Shown here piece after piece: positions 38,653 through 47,738 of a stretch of DNA of 64,000 nucleotides (positions are counted from its first letter, which is position 1; each line of letters opens with the position of its first letter). The notes below the pieces were generated by a model. It saw only the letters and a program-made list of their open reading frames with translations, had not been told where the DNA came from and did no database searches. The translations under genes and the position numbers were made by a program. The stretch is from the NCBI RefSeq assembly GCF_000381065.1, contig NZ_KB905839.1, positions 124,001-188,000 on the forward strand, read 5' to 3'. The DNA is from Propionispira raffinosivorans DSM 20765 (GTDB lineage Bacteria; Bacillota; Negativicutes; Selenomonadales; Selenomonadaceae).

Positions 38653-39669
38653 ATGAGTTTACAAGCATATATAAGTGCTCTTGCATATTATTTACCAGAA
38701 AAAACAGAAGATAACGAATTGAATCGATTAACGAAGAAAACGGGAATTTACCACAGACATATAGCAACTGAAAATGAATGTGCTTCTGATTTGGCACTTA
38801 AGGCTGCAGAAAAATTATTCTCTAATAATATGATAGAGAAAGAATCTATAGATTTTCTTTTGCTTTGTACGCAATCTCCAGATTATGTATTACCAACGAC
38901 TGCCTGCATTTTACAGGACAAACTTGGCTTACCCAAAACAATTGGTGCTTTTGATTTTAATTTAGGCTGTTCGGGTTATATTTATGGAATTTCTATGGCG
39001 CAAGGCTTGATCGAAACAGGGCAAGCACGAAATGTTTTACTTCTTACAGCGGAAACATATAGTAAATATATCAATCGTCAAGATAATACGGTTCGTCCTT
39101 TATTTGGTGATGCAGCTACAGCAACCTTGATTACAGGAAAAGAATCAGAAAGTAAAGGAATAAAAGGAATTACATTTGGGACAGATGGCAGTGGATACAA
39201 GAATTTGATTGTACCAATGGGAGCACAAAAAGTACATTACGATGAAAGCTTGATTAAAGAAGAACAAGATAAATATGGAAATGTCAGAACGAATGCCAAT
39301 CTTTATATGAATGGTGCTGCTATTAGTAATTTTGCATTAGAAGTAGTACCGGATATGTTAGTAGCAATTTTAAATAAGTGTAAAATGAGTAAAGAAGATA
39401 TAGATTACTATGTGTTCCATCAGGCGAATAAATTTATACTGAAGTTCTTACAGGAAAAATGTGGACTGTTGGATCAACCTTATTGGAATGATGTTAGTAA
39501 CTATGGCAATACAGTTTCAAATTCAATACCAATTGCGTTAGTGGACATGATGGCAGTAAGCAAGGCAAAAGTATGTAACAATGTTATGGTATTAGGTTTT
39601 GGCGTAGGCTTGTCATGGGCTGGCTGTATATTAGATTTGAGTGAAATAAAAAAACTAAAGAAGGTATAA
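38653..39669 (+). CDS. Beta-ketoacyl-ACP synthase III-like enzyme (module copy 1)
   Basis: FabH-type condensing enzyme of about 338 residues. ATG 38653 is preferred to TTG 38647 because it is collinear with the paralogue at 50479 and GGTGG lies upstream. The catalytic triad is visible: Cys in FNLGCSGYIYG, His in YVFHQANKF and Asn in YGNTVSNSIP. It should condense an acyl-CoA starter with malonyl-ACP to give a 3-oxoacyl-ACP. It is located directly before pseI, so it belongs to the pse operon. Chain length is probably short, which fits N-acyl decoration of the sugar (inferred). Confidence 0.9.
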   Translation: MSLQAYISALAYYLPEKTEDNELNRLTKKTGIYHRHIATENECASDLALKAAEKLFSNNMIEKESIDFLLLCTQSPDYVLPTTACILQDKLGLPKTIGAFDFNLGCSGYIYGISMAQGLIETGQARNVLLLTAETYSKYINRQDNTVRPLFGDAATATLITGKESESKGIKGITFGTDGSGYKNLIVPMGAQKVHYDESLIKEEQDKYGNVRTNANLYMNGAAISNFALEVVPDMLVAILNKCKMSKEDIDYYVFHQANKFILKFLQEKCGLLDQPYWNDVSNYGNTVSNSIPIALVDMMAVSKAKVCNNVMVLGFGVGLSWAGCILDLSEIKKLKKV

Positions 39670-39672
39670 ATT

Positions 39673-40710
39673 ATGAATAACACTTTTCATTTAGAGAAAA
39701 AAGGAGCACCTTTTATTATTGCCGAAATGTCGGGTAATCATAATCAATCTTTAGATCGAGCATTGGAGATTGTTGAGTTAGCAGCCGGTGCCGGAGTTAA
39801 TGCAATAAAATTACAGACATACACAGCTGATACAATGACATTAGATATAGATGATAGAGAATTCTTTATTGAAGATAAAAATAGTCTATGGAATGGAACG
39901 TCTTTATACAAGCTTTATCAAAAAGCCTATACTCCGTGGGAATGGCATGAACCGATATTCGAACGCTGTAAAGAATTGGGGATTATCGGATTCAGTACGC
40001 CATTTGATGCAAGTTCAGTTGATTTTTTGGAGGGTTTGGAGGTCCCGTGCTATAAGATTGCTTCTTTTGAAAATACAGACTTATCTTTGATAAAAAAAGT
40101 TGCTCAGACAGGTAAACCGATCATTGCCTCCACCGGAATGACGACAGTTGCGGAACTGGATGATCTTGTTAGAACCGCCAGAGAGAATGGCTGTAGGGAC
40201 TTGACTCTTTTAAAATGTACTAGCAACTATCCATCTACACCGGAAGGGACGAATCTACTAACGATTCCGCATATGAAGCAATTGTTTAATTGTAATGTGG
40301 GTTTGTCAGATCATACACTTGGGATCGGTGCAGCCGTAGCAAGTGTTGTACTTGGTGGAGCTGTCATAGAGAAGCACTTTACGATATCACGCGCAGATGG
40401 TGGGGTAGATGCAGCATTTTCTCTAGAGCCAGCAGAAATGGCGCAGCTTGTACGTGAATGCAAGAGTGCATATCAGGCACTCGGTCATGTTAGCTATGAG
40501 CGTGCAGAACAGGAGGAAAAATCTTTACAGTTTCGGCGTAGTTTATATATCGTAGAAGATATGAAGGCTGGAGAAGTTATTACCGAAAAAAATATGCGAA
40601 GTATACGACCAGGTTTGGGGCTTAGTCCAAAGTATTATGATGTAGTATTGGGAAAAAAAGTTAAATGTGATGTTGTAAGAGGAACAGCGGTTAGCTGGAA
40701 TTTGATATAA
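39673..40710 (+). CDS. pseI: Pseudaminic acid synthase
   Basis: Condenses 2,4-diacetamido-2,4,6-trideoxy-L-altrose (or an acyl variant) with phosphoenolpyruvate to pseudaminic acid. It has 345 residues: an N-terminal NeuB barrel starting FIIAEMSGNHNQSLDRALEI, with KLQTYTADTMTL, IASFENTDLSLI, LLKCTSNYPS and VGLSDHTLG, followed by the SAF antifreeze-like domain (RRSLYIVEDMKAGEVI, SIRPGLGLSPKYY). It completes the pathway. It starts 3 bp after the KAS III gene. An IS4-type element is inserted just after its stop codon. Confidence 0.96.
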   Translation: MNNTFHLEKKGAPFIIAEMSGNHNQSLDRALEIVELAAGAGVNAIKLQTYTADTMTLDIDDREFFIEDKNSLWNGTSLYKLYQKAYTPWEWHEPIFERCKELGIIGFSTPFDASSVDFLEGLEVPCYKIASFENTDLSLIKKVAQTGKPIIASTGMTTVAELDDLVRTARENGCRDLTLLKCTSNYPSTPEGTNLLTIPHMKQLFNCNVGLSDHTLGIGAAVASVVLGGAVIEKHFTISRADGGVDAAFSLEPAEMAQLVRECKSAYQALGHVSYERAEQEEKSLQFRRSLYIVEDMKAGEVITEKNMRSIRPGLGLSPKYYDVVLGKKVKCDVVRGTAVSWNLI

Positions 40711-40715
40711 AGAGA

Positions 40716-41937
40716 CACACGTGTTGATTAGCCATATTTTCCATCAAATTATTAATAGCGTCTTCAAGGTAATACATCCATTCTAGAGGTAGATTTTTAG
40801 CAAAAAGATTGCGTGTAAATTGCAATAAAGATAGTTTTTTGAATTTTACACATACAGAAAGAACCTTATAAATGCCATTCAATATTACGTATGTCAATAA
40901 TACTTCATATAAATGGTTGTACACGGTATTTAGGCTATTACCAAAGATTGTCGCTAGATTCATCTGTTGTTTCAACCACTTGAAAAATGCCTCAATTGCC
41001 GATCTCGCTTTATAGGTTTGTGCAATTGTATCAGCATCAATGCTATACAAATTCGTAATTACGCGAATGCTCTTTCCTTCGTAATCCGTAAATTCAACGA
41101 TGCGATGGCGATAAGAAGATCGATTTTGTTCAGTTCCAACTAAACATGTATAATCTGCCGTAACATTGGAACCTTCTTGTGGTAAACGTTTCAAAGATTT
41201 AGGGGGAGATGTTTCAATATTTGCTTTCAGCCGAATAACAAAAGATTGCTTTGTTGCTAAAAATTCATCGGGTCTTTTAATTTTGAAATACGCCCGATCT
41301 GCTGCTACAAGAATAGAGGCTGGATCAAGAAGCTTTTCAAGCATTAAGTTGTCATGTATTAATGCAATAGTTTCTTCGACTTGCTCAGGCATCTGTGTAG
41401 AATTTTCAAGAGCGATATGCAATTTTATCCCGGAACGTTTACCATGAAAAACAGCCCATTTTAAACGATTTTCGCCAAATGTAATTGTTGTAGAATCGAC
41501 GGATAACAAAGGTTTGGGAAGATGTAAAGTACGTCTAATTTTCCGATTACAGCGTGACAACGCAAGGAGAAATAAATCTTTAAAAACACCAAAAGAAATT
41601 GATTTAGCTTTTTTGAAACCGTTGAAAAATTGACGGATTCCAATACATCACAGCCGTGGCGGAAACTTTTCCATCGTAAAATAGCAGATGAAGCAAAGAA
41701 ATCCACTAAATCATTAACCTTAAATTTACGAGCCGTATCAACATAGTTATATTGTTGAAGAACATTGCAAATATCTTGTTCTGTAATAAATTGTTTAAAG
41801 AGGGTCTGAACTATGCTGAAATCATTCATTGTAGGCACCTAATTTCTGATCGTTTTCTTTGACAATTACGATTTTACAGGAATGGTGCCTATTTTCTCAT
41901 TAGTTTATTCCCGATTTTTGGATAATCAACACGTGTG
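40716..41937 (-). mobile_element. IS4-type insertion sequence with 15-bp terminal inverted repeats
   Basis: CACACGTGTTGATTA at 40716-40730 is repeated inverted as TAATCAACACGTGTG at 41923-41937, giving a 1222-bp element around the broken transposase. No clear target duplication was found. An additional TAGGCACC/GGTGCCTA pair (41831-41838, 41885-41892) lies before the transposase start. Insertion is just past pseI and just inside the YvrJ-like gene. Confidence 0.8.
40733..41838 (-). pseudogene. Frameshifted IS4-family transposase
   Basis: The 5' part starts MPTMNDFSIVQTLFKQFI and includes LRWKSFRHGCDVLES; the frame is lost near 41560-41640 where KKAKSISFGVFKDLF continues in another frame. The rest contains the DDE residues: LLSVDSTTITFG (Asp), VAADRAYFKIK (Asp) and YKARSAIEAFFKWLKQ (the Y-R-E-K signature of IS4, with Glu). 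The C-terminal region LRNLFAKNLPLEW-like segment is present. With one frameshift it is either dead or decoded by frameshifting. The end coordinate is approximate. Confidence 0.85.
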
Positions 41938-41941
41938 GTAT

Positions 41942-42064
41942 ATGCCAAGCTATGGCTTTCCAATCGTCGTCAGTGCATTTTTACTGGTGCGCATTGAAAA
42001 GAAGCTGGATATACTAGACAGCAGTATCTGTGATTTGATACGCGTGATTGAAGAGAAACTTTAG
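41942..42064 (+). pseudogene. YvrJ-like small membrane protein, N-terminus lost to the IS
   Basis: Forty codons starting MPSYGFPIVVSAFLLVRIE and continuing KKLDILDSSICDLIRV. This is the pattern of the YvrJ family (one membrane helix, then a charged amphipathic helix). It begins 4 bp after the insertion-sequence end and lacks the usual first few residues and a ribosome binding site, so the IS seems to have cut it off. Its function is unknown in the family. Confidence 0.55.
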
Positions 42065-42099
42065 AAAATGAACGAAGCGTTATAAAGGAGCCAAATTTT

Positions 42100-42594
42100 A
42101 TGACTGCACTAAATTGTTTTAAAGATGAGGATAATCTGAAATTTATTGGGAATAATGCAGATACCAATGCTGATATTATAAAAAAACGAATAATTACTTA
42201 TTGTAATGAAAATGATTGTGAATATTTTGTAAACCTAAAAAATAAGGACTTTCATCATTTATTATAAAAGGTTTCGTGTTTTATTGGTAATTCTTTGTCT
42301 GGAATCATTGAAGCCCCGTCATGAGGTGCTTTTTCGGTTAATATTGGAGATAGGCAAAAAGGAAGAATCAGTGGTAACAGTATTATTGATGTTAGTTGCA
42401 AAAAAGATAGTATTGCTGCTGGTATTCATGAAGCAATTCATAAGAAAAATAAAATTAAAATTATTAATCCATATTATAAAAAAAATTGTTTAGATTTATA
42501 TGTAGATACTACAATAGATATTCTTAGTCATATCAATCACCAACTAAAAGAATTTTACGATGTAGTTTTTTCATTAAATAAAAAAGACTTTTAA
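42100..42594 (+). pseudogene. Decayed UDP-N-acetylglucosamine 2-epimerase (NeuC/LegG-type) C-terminal part
   Basis: Across two frames the region reads LKFIGNNADTNADIIKKRI, VNLKNKDFHHLL, then FIGNSLSGIIEAPS, SVNIGDRQKGRISGNSIIDV and AIHKKNKIKIINPYYKK. These are the conserved C-terminal blocks of hydrolysing UDP-GlcNAc 2-epimerases (IGNSSSGIIEAPSF, NIGDRQKGR). A stop near 42267, a frameshift before IGNSL and a TGA after EAPS break it, and the N-terminal two thirds are absent. It suggests that a sialic- or legionaminic-type pathway was once here. Confidence 0.8.
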
Positions 42595-42675
42595 ATATAG
42601 TCGATAATATTAATTATCATATAGATTTTCATATTATAGCGAATTATAAATCAATTGGCGAAAGGACATGCATAT

Positions 42676-44787
42676 ATGATAGGGTATATAAAAAAATATT
42701 ATATTAATCAAGCAGATATTATACCTAAAATAGGTATAGTGGTTCTTAGCATTTTTTTTCTCATAAGTTACATGGTATTGAAATTTTCAATTTTAGATTT
42801 GGTAAAATATATTGGATTCAATTTGTTTTATGTGCTTTTACCCGGATTTTTAATAGTAAAATTATTAAAGGTAGACATCATAGATAGCGTAATCGAAAAA
42901 ATAGTATATTCCTTTGCTTTCGGAGTAGCTCTGACTATTTTGCTGTATTTTATTTGTTATTTAACAAATTTTAGGTTTGCTTTATATAGTATCGGTCCAA
43001 TTTTATCTATAGTTTCTTTGGTCTTAATGGCAGAAAAATTTAAAATTAATAATCTTAAAAATTTTAAGCTGGTCGATTATAAATTAGTATTTATAATTTG
43101 CTTTATCCTAATTATTTCGTTTGTCTGTGTAAGTTTCAGAAACTTACCTCCAGACATCACAGGTATATCCAGTATATACCAAGATTTATTATGGAATATA
43201 GGTAATGTTGATGCATTAAAGAGAGATTTTCCAGTATATGATGCGAGATTTGCTGAATTAGATTTTAAGTATCATTATTTTGTATTTATCTTTCGAGCGG
43301 TGCTTGGTTTAACAACAGGCATTTCAACAGAAAAAATAGCTTTTGTTTATTCTCAATTTGTGATGATACCTTTTCTTGTAGTATCATTATATGTATTTGC
43401 AGAAACAATTTTTCATAATGTGTGCAAAAATAGATTTTTTGTATGGACATTCCTGTTCACAGGATGTGCAAGTATGATTTATCTTTTTAAAAATACTGCA
43501 GGACTCTTTTTGAACGTTACTATTTTAGACCTAGTTATCCTACCAAATGGAATTGACCTGGGAATTCCCATATTTTTATTGTTGATGAGTTTTTTAATTA
43601 AAATATATAGAAATAATAAGGTATGTACTAATGAAATTATAGCAGTGGGAATATTAACAGCTTTACTTACAGGCGCTAAAGGTCCTTTTGGAATAATGAT
43701 AGTTAGTACGGTTTTCGTTATATTTATAATTAGTTTAATAAAAAAAGATAACATAATACTAAACTTTAAACTCATTTTGTCGATGGCTTTGGCTTTTATA
43801 ATTGTATATTTATTTACCATGGCTGGCGCTAACGGGGAACCTCTTAAAATCATACCGGGAACTATTATTCTCAATTCTAAATTAGGTGATATCATTAAAA
43901 AATTAGTACTTATTTTAAATTTAGAAAATGCAAATGATTTTCAATATTTTTTAGCAAATATAATCACACCAGTTCATTTTTTTCTTTTCTTACCATTTAT
44001 ATCAGTACCTTTTATTTGTTGGGTTATTTTAAAAGCTAAAAAGTTTAAAGTTATCAAAAAAGAAGAACTATTAATAGGTGGAGTTGCTATTAGTGGTATA
44101 ATGGGTTTCTACTTATTTGCAGTAGATGGTAGTAGTCAATTGTATTTTATTTTTGGAGCAACAGCTTTTATAGAAATGAGTGCTTTTATGTGGCTGTATG
44201 ATCATTATAATAATCTAAATAGATATTTTAAATTTTTTATAATAATGTTATTTGTCATTTCTTCTATTTCTTCTTTTTCGATGTTTGCTAGAAATTTTCT
44301 AGATGGATTTAGAGTGGCATATCAGGCAATTACAAACATGAAATATGAAGCAGAGCCCGTCATCAATGCAGTCACAAAATATGAGTATGAGGGAATGCTA
44401 TGGCTAAAAAACAATGTCAAAGATAATGAAATAATAGCAGTTGATAGGCATTATAATTCAAAGCCTCAAGTGAAACATATACCATCACCTAATGATGAGA
44501 GTCGGTATTTTTATTATTCTGCCTATTCGGGTAAACAAATCTTTTTAGAAGGATGGGCATATACATCAAGGAATAATGCAATGCAGAAAAAAATAGTAGA
44601 GCGATTTCAGATAAATGAAGAGTTGTATTTACCGATAAATAAGGATAGAGTTAATTTGATGAACGAAAATAATATCAGTTATATTGTAGTATCGACGTTT
44701 ATTCATCCTGGATTAGTATTTGATGATTTACAACTTAAGAAAGTGTTCACAAATAGAGATATTACTATTTATAAATTAATAAATTAG
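42676..44787 (+). CDS. Large polytopic membrane protein, putative GT-C glycosyltransferase
   Basis: About 703 residues with some twelve membrane helices and a C-terminal extracytoplasmic domain of roughly 170 residues. ATG 42676 has AAAGGAC upstream, preferred to a TTG at 42655. The first large loop holds PPDITGISSIYQDLLWN and FKYHYFVFIFRAVLG, acidic and histidine residues in the place where GT-C enzymes keep their catalytic Asp. The end region (LWLKNNVKDNEIIAVDRHY) is typical of such proteins. The next gene is a GtrB-like GT2 enzyme making polyprenyl-phosphate sugar, the donor a GT-C enzyme would use. The specific family is not recognised. Confidence 0.65.
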   Translation: MIGYIKKYYINQADIIPKIGIVVLSIFFLISYMVLKFSILDLVKYIGFNLFYVLLPGFLIVKLLKVDIIDSVIEKIVYSFAFGVALTILLYFICYLTNFRFALYSIGPILSIVSLVLMAEKFKINNLKNFKLVDYKLVFIICFILIISFVCVSFRNLPPDITGISSIYQDLLWNIGNVDALKRDFPVYDARFAELDFKYHYFVFIFRAVLGLTTGISTEKIAFVYSQFVMIPFLVVSLYVFAETIFHNVCKNRFFVWTFLFTGCASMIYLFKNTAGLFLNVTILDLVILPNGIDLGIPIFLLLMSFLIKIYRNNKVCTNEIIAVGILTALLTGAKGPFGIMIVSTVFVIFIISLIKKDNIILNFKLILSMALAFIIVYLFTMAGANGEPLKIIPGTIILNSKLGDIIKKLVLILNLENANDFQYFLANIITPVHFFLFLPFISVPFICWVILKAKKFKVIKKEELLIGGVAISGIMGFYLFAVDGSSQLYFIFGATAFIEMSAFMWLYDHYNNLNRYFKFFIIMLFVISSISSFSMFARNFLDGFRVAYQAITNMKYEAEPVINAVTKYEYEGMLWLKNNVKDNEIIAVDRHYNSKPQVKHIPSPNDESRYFYYSAYSGKQIFLEGWAYTSRNNAMQKKIVERFQINEELYLPINKDRVNLMNENNISYIVVSTFIHPGLVFDDLQLKKVFTNRDITIYKLIN

Positions 44788-44797
44788 GAGCAACTAT

Positions 44798-45751
44798 ATG
44801 ACAAAATTATCATTTATTATTCCATGTTATCATTCTGCATTTACTATTGAGAATGTCGTAAATGAAATTGTTTCAACTGTTAAAACAAGAAAAGAATATA
44901 GTTATGAAATCATTTTAATAAATGACTGCTCCCCAGATAATGTTTTTGATGTGATAAAAAAACTTGCGGAGAAAGACAAATGTATTAAAGGAATAGCTCT
45001 TGCCAAAAATTTTGGACAGCATGCTGCTTTGATGACGGGATTCAACTTTGCAACGGGGGAAATTATTATTTGTCTTGATGATGATGGACAGACTCCTGCA
45101 AATGAGATGTTTAACCTTATTGATAAAATAAATTGTGGTTATGATATAGTCTTTGCAAAATATAATAAAAAAAATCATGATTTTTTTAGAAATATAGGCA
45201 GTAAAATCAATGACGCAATGGCTCAATATTTACTTGAAAAACCTGAAGATCTTTCATTGATGAGCTATTTTGCTTGCAGAAGATTCGTTATAGATGAAGC
45301 AAAAAGATATAAACATTCTTATCCTTATATAGCAGGATTGTTACTTAGAATAACAAATAAAATAACCAACGTTGAAGTAAATCACCGTGCAAGAGAAATC
45401 GGAATATCTGGTTATACGTTAAAAAAACTTATAGCTCTTTGGCTTAATGGTTTTACAGCTTTCTCTATAAAACCTTTAAGGCTTGCAACTGTTATCGGAG
45501 TGGTTTGTTCATTAATAGGGTTTCTTTATGGATGGTACATAGTAATAAGAAAATTAATGGATCCGTCTGTTGTGCTGGGTTATTCTTCAATAATGTCAGT
45601 GATTGTGTTTGTTGGTGGTGTAATTATGTTAATGCTTGGCATGATTGGTGAGTATCTTGGAAGAATTTATATAAGTATAAATTCTTCACCTCAGTTTGTT
45701 ATTAGAGAAACGATTAATATTGAAGAACAACAGAGACATGATGATGGCTAA
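44798..45751 (+). CDS. Polyprenyl-phosphate glycosyltransferase (GtrB/ArnC-like GT2)
   Basis: A 317-residue GT2 enzyme with two C-terminal membrane helices. Motifs are LSFIIPCYHSAFTIENVV, EIILINDCSPDN, LAKNFGQHAALMTGF and the metal site CLDDDGQTP, the last being diagnostic of GtrB, ArnC and dolichol-phosphate mannose synthase-like enzymes. It should load a sugar from a nucleotide donor on undecaprenyl phosphate. The product would be flipped by the next two gene products and used by the upstream GT-C candidate. Its end overlaps the next gene by 14 bp. Confidence 0.92.
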   Translation: MTKLSFIIPCYHSAFTIENVVNEIVSTVKTRKEYSYEIILINDCSPDNVFDVIKKLAEKDKCIKGIALAKNFGQHAALMTGFNFATGEIIICLDDDGQTPANEMFNLIDKINCGYDIVFAKYNKKNHDFFRNIGSKINDAMAQYLLEKPEDLSLMSYFACRRFVIDEAKRYKHSYPYIAGLLLRITNKITNVEVNHRAREIGISGYTLKKLIALWLNGFTAFSIKPLRLATVIGVVCSLIGFLYGWYIVIRKLMDPSVVLGYSSIMSVIVFVGGVIMLMLGMIGEYLGRIYISINSSPQFVIRETINIEEQQRHDDG

Positions 45752-46091
45752 AACAAGAATTAAGAGTTTTATACTTTTGCATATTATTTTTTTGATATAT
45801 TCATTAGGTGCAATCTTTTCTAAGTGGGCATCAAATACAATATTCCTATCCTATGATTTTGTATTTTGTTATGGAACTGTAGTATTTATATTATTTATTT
45901 ATGCAATTCTCTGGCAACAGATATTAAAAAGAATGCCCCTTAATACGGCCTATGTTAATAAATCTGCAGTGATTATATGGGGGATTATATGGGGACATGT
46001 TATTTTTGATGAAGAAATAACGGGATATATGATGTTAGGAAGTGCAATGATATTAATTGGACTAATATTGGTGGTGAAGGCGGATGAATAA
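45738..46091 (+). CDS. SMR/EamA-like small membrane protein, subunit 1
   Basis: About 117 residues with four membrane helices, the size of one SMR subunit. Three adjacent ATG codons at 45738, 45741 and 45744 are possible starts; the true one is undetermined. Visible are LLHIIFLIYSLGAIFSKWAS, LKRMPLNTAYVNKSAVIIWGI and LGSAMILIGLILVVK. Pairs of such proteins act as flippases for undecaprenyl-phosphate sugars (as ArnE/ArnF). With the GtrB-like gene upstream and its sister downstream this role is likely here. Confidence 0.75.
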   Translation: MMMAKTRIKSFILLHIIFLIYSLGAIFSKWASNTIFLSYDFVFCYGTVVFILFIYAILWQQILKRMPLNTAYVNKSAVIIWGIIWGHVIFDEEITGYMMLGSAMILIGLILVVKADE

Positions 46092-46437
46092 AGAGGTTAT
46101 ATATATTTTTGTTTTTATAATATCAGTTTTTATTTCTTCGGTCTCACAAATATTACTTAAAAAAAGTGCTAATGAAATTCATGCTAATAAATTAGCTGAG
46201 TATTTCAATTTTAAAGTAATTTTAGCATATATAATGTTTTTTGCATCAACTTTAATAACCATTTTTGCTTATAAATACATACCTCTTTCTTTCGGACCAA
46301 TATTGGAATTTACAGGATGCATTTTTGTTGTCATTTTAGGATCAGTTTTCTTAAAAGAAAAAATTAATAGGTCTAAATTAATGGGAATGCTTATGATTGT
46401 TTTAGGGATAATTGTATTTTCATTAAAAGGAGTGTGA
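46084..46437 (+). CDS. SMR/EamA-like small membrane protein, subunit 2
   Basis: A 117-residue four-helix membrane protein overlapping its partner by 8 bp. The start has GGTGG and GGCGG upstream. Features are SSVSQILLKKSANEI in helix 1, YKYIPLSFGPILEFTG in the third and GSVFLKEKINRSKLMGMLMIVLGI at the end, close to the C-terminal repeat of EamA proteins and to ArnE/ArnF. It is expected to form a heterodimeric flippase with the preceding protein. Multidrug transport is a less likely alternative. Confidence 0.77.
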   Translation: MNKEVIYIFVFIISVFISSVSQILLKKSANEIHANKLAEYFNFKVILAYIMFFASTLITIFAYKYIPLSFGPILEFTGCIFVVILGSVFLKEKINRSKLMGMLMIVLGIIVFSLKGV

Positions 46438-46542
46438 TATTAGGGTTCCTTAAAAAAAATTTCGTTAAGAAACATGGTTATAGAAAAGTCGATTTTATAA
46501 GTAACAATTAAATATAGATTTAGAAAGAAGGTAATTTTTGTA

Positions 46543-47673
46543 ATGATTAATTTTAATGTTCCTCCATATGTAGGAAAAGAAATTGAATATATTCAACAGG
46601 CTGTACAGAATAGGAAAATATGTGGAGATGGTGAGTTTACAAAAAAATGTAGTGAGTGGCTCGAAGAAAAGTTTAAAACATATCGGGTGCTACTGACAAC
46701 ATCAGGTACTTCTGCGCTTGAAATGGCTGCTGTTTTATGTGATATTCAACCAGGTGATGAAGTTATTATGCCATCTTATACATTTGTTTCAACGGCAAAT
46801 GCATTTGTTATGCGCGGTGCAAAAATTGTTTTTATTGATATTAGGCCAGATACAATGAATATTGATGAAAATTTGATTGAAGCGGCGATTACGGAAAAAA
46901 CAAAAGTAATTGTTCCAGTACACTACGCGGGCATTGCTTGCGAAATGGATACTATAATGGATATTGCAAAAAAACATCATTTACTAGTGGTAGAGGATGC
47001 AGCTCAAGCAGTTATGTCTACTTATAAAGGCAGAGCACTAGGCACAATCGCTGATTTTGGTTGCTATAGTTTTCATGAAACGAAAAATTATAGTATGGGT
47101 GAAGGCGGAGCAATTGCTATTAATAATGAAAAATATATTGATAGAGCTGAAATTATTAGAGAAAAAGGGACAAATAGGTCACAGTTTTTTAGAGGTATGG
47201 TGGATAAATATACATGGGTAGATATAGGTTCTTCTTATTTACCAAGTGAATTAAATGCGGCTTATTTATATGCACAACTTGAAGAGGCAGATACTATCAA
47301 TGATAACAGACTAAAAAGTTGGAACCAATATTATAAAGAATTAAAGATATTGCAAGATAAGGGGCTTGTACAATTAGCTCATATTCCAGATGGTGATACA
47401 CATAATGGACATATGTTTTATATAAAGACCCAAAATTTGGAAGAACGGACGAAACTTTTGCAATATATGAAAGATAATGGAGTATATGCGGTGTTTCATT
47501 ACATACCATTACATTCATCTATCGCGGGAAAAGAACTTGGTCGCTTTTATGGTCGAGATGTTTATACAACACTAGACAGTGAAAGATTATGTCGATTGCC
47601 AATGTACTATAATTTAAGGTCGGAGGATATTTCTAAAGTTATAGAAGTGGTGAAAAGTTTTTATAATCTTTAA
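46543..47673 (+). CDS. wecE: dTDP-4-amino-4,6-dideoxygalactose transaminase (WecE/RffA-type)
   Basis: PLP-dependent sugar aminotransferase of 376 residues, making dTDP-Fuc4N from dTDP-4-keto-6-deoxyglucose. It follows E. coli WecE nearly block by block: INFNVPPYVGKEIEYI, KICGDGEFTKKCSEWL, GDEVIMPSYTFVSTANAF, DIRPDTMNIDE, VPVHYAGIACEMDTI, the PLP-lysine region CYSFHETKNYSMGEGG, REKGTNRSQFFRG and KYTWVDIGSSYL. It is followed by a WecD-like acyltransferase, supporting the Fuc4N assignment. RmlA and RmlB, needed for the precursor, are not in the window. Confidence 0.93.
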   Translation: MINFNVPPYVGKEIEYIQQAVQNRKICGDGEFTKKCSEWLEEKFKTYRVLLTTSGTSALEMAAVLCDIQPGDEVIMPSYTFVSTANAFVMRGAKIVFIDIRPDTMNIDENLIEAAITEKTKVIVPVHYAGIACEMDTIMDIAKKHHLLVVEDAAQAVMSTYKGRALGTIADFGCYSFHETKNYSMGEGGAIAINNEKYIDRAEIIREKGTNRSQFFRGMVDKYTWVDIGSSYLPSELNAAYLYAQLEEADTINDNRLKSWNQYYKELKILQDKGLVQLAHIPDGDTHNGHMFYIKTQNLEERTKLLQYMKDNGVYAVFHYIPLHSSIAGKELGRFYGRDVYTTLDSERLCRLPMYYNLRSEDISKVIEVVKSFYNL

Positions 47674-47738
47674 GAATTAATGATACTCATGTCTTTTAAA
47701 ATAGTCATGTAATTATTAAAAGAACTTGGGGTGGTATT

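Noticed and set aside
44915..45226. Minus-strand reading frame in the GtrB-like gene
   Set aside because: Antisense to the conserved GT2 domain, no independent evidence.
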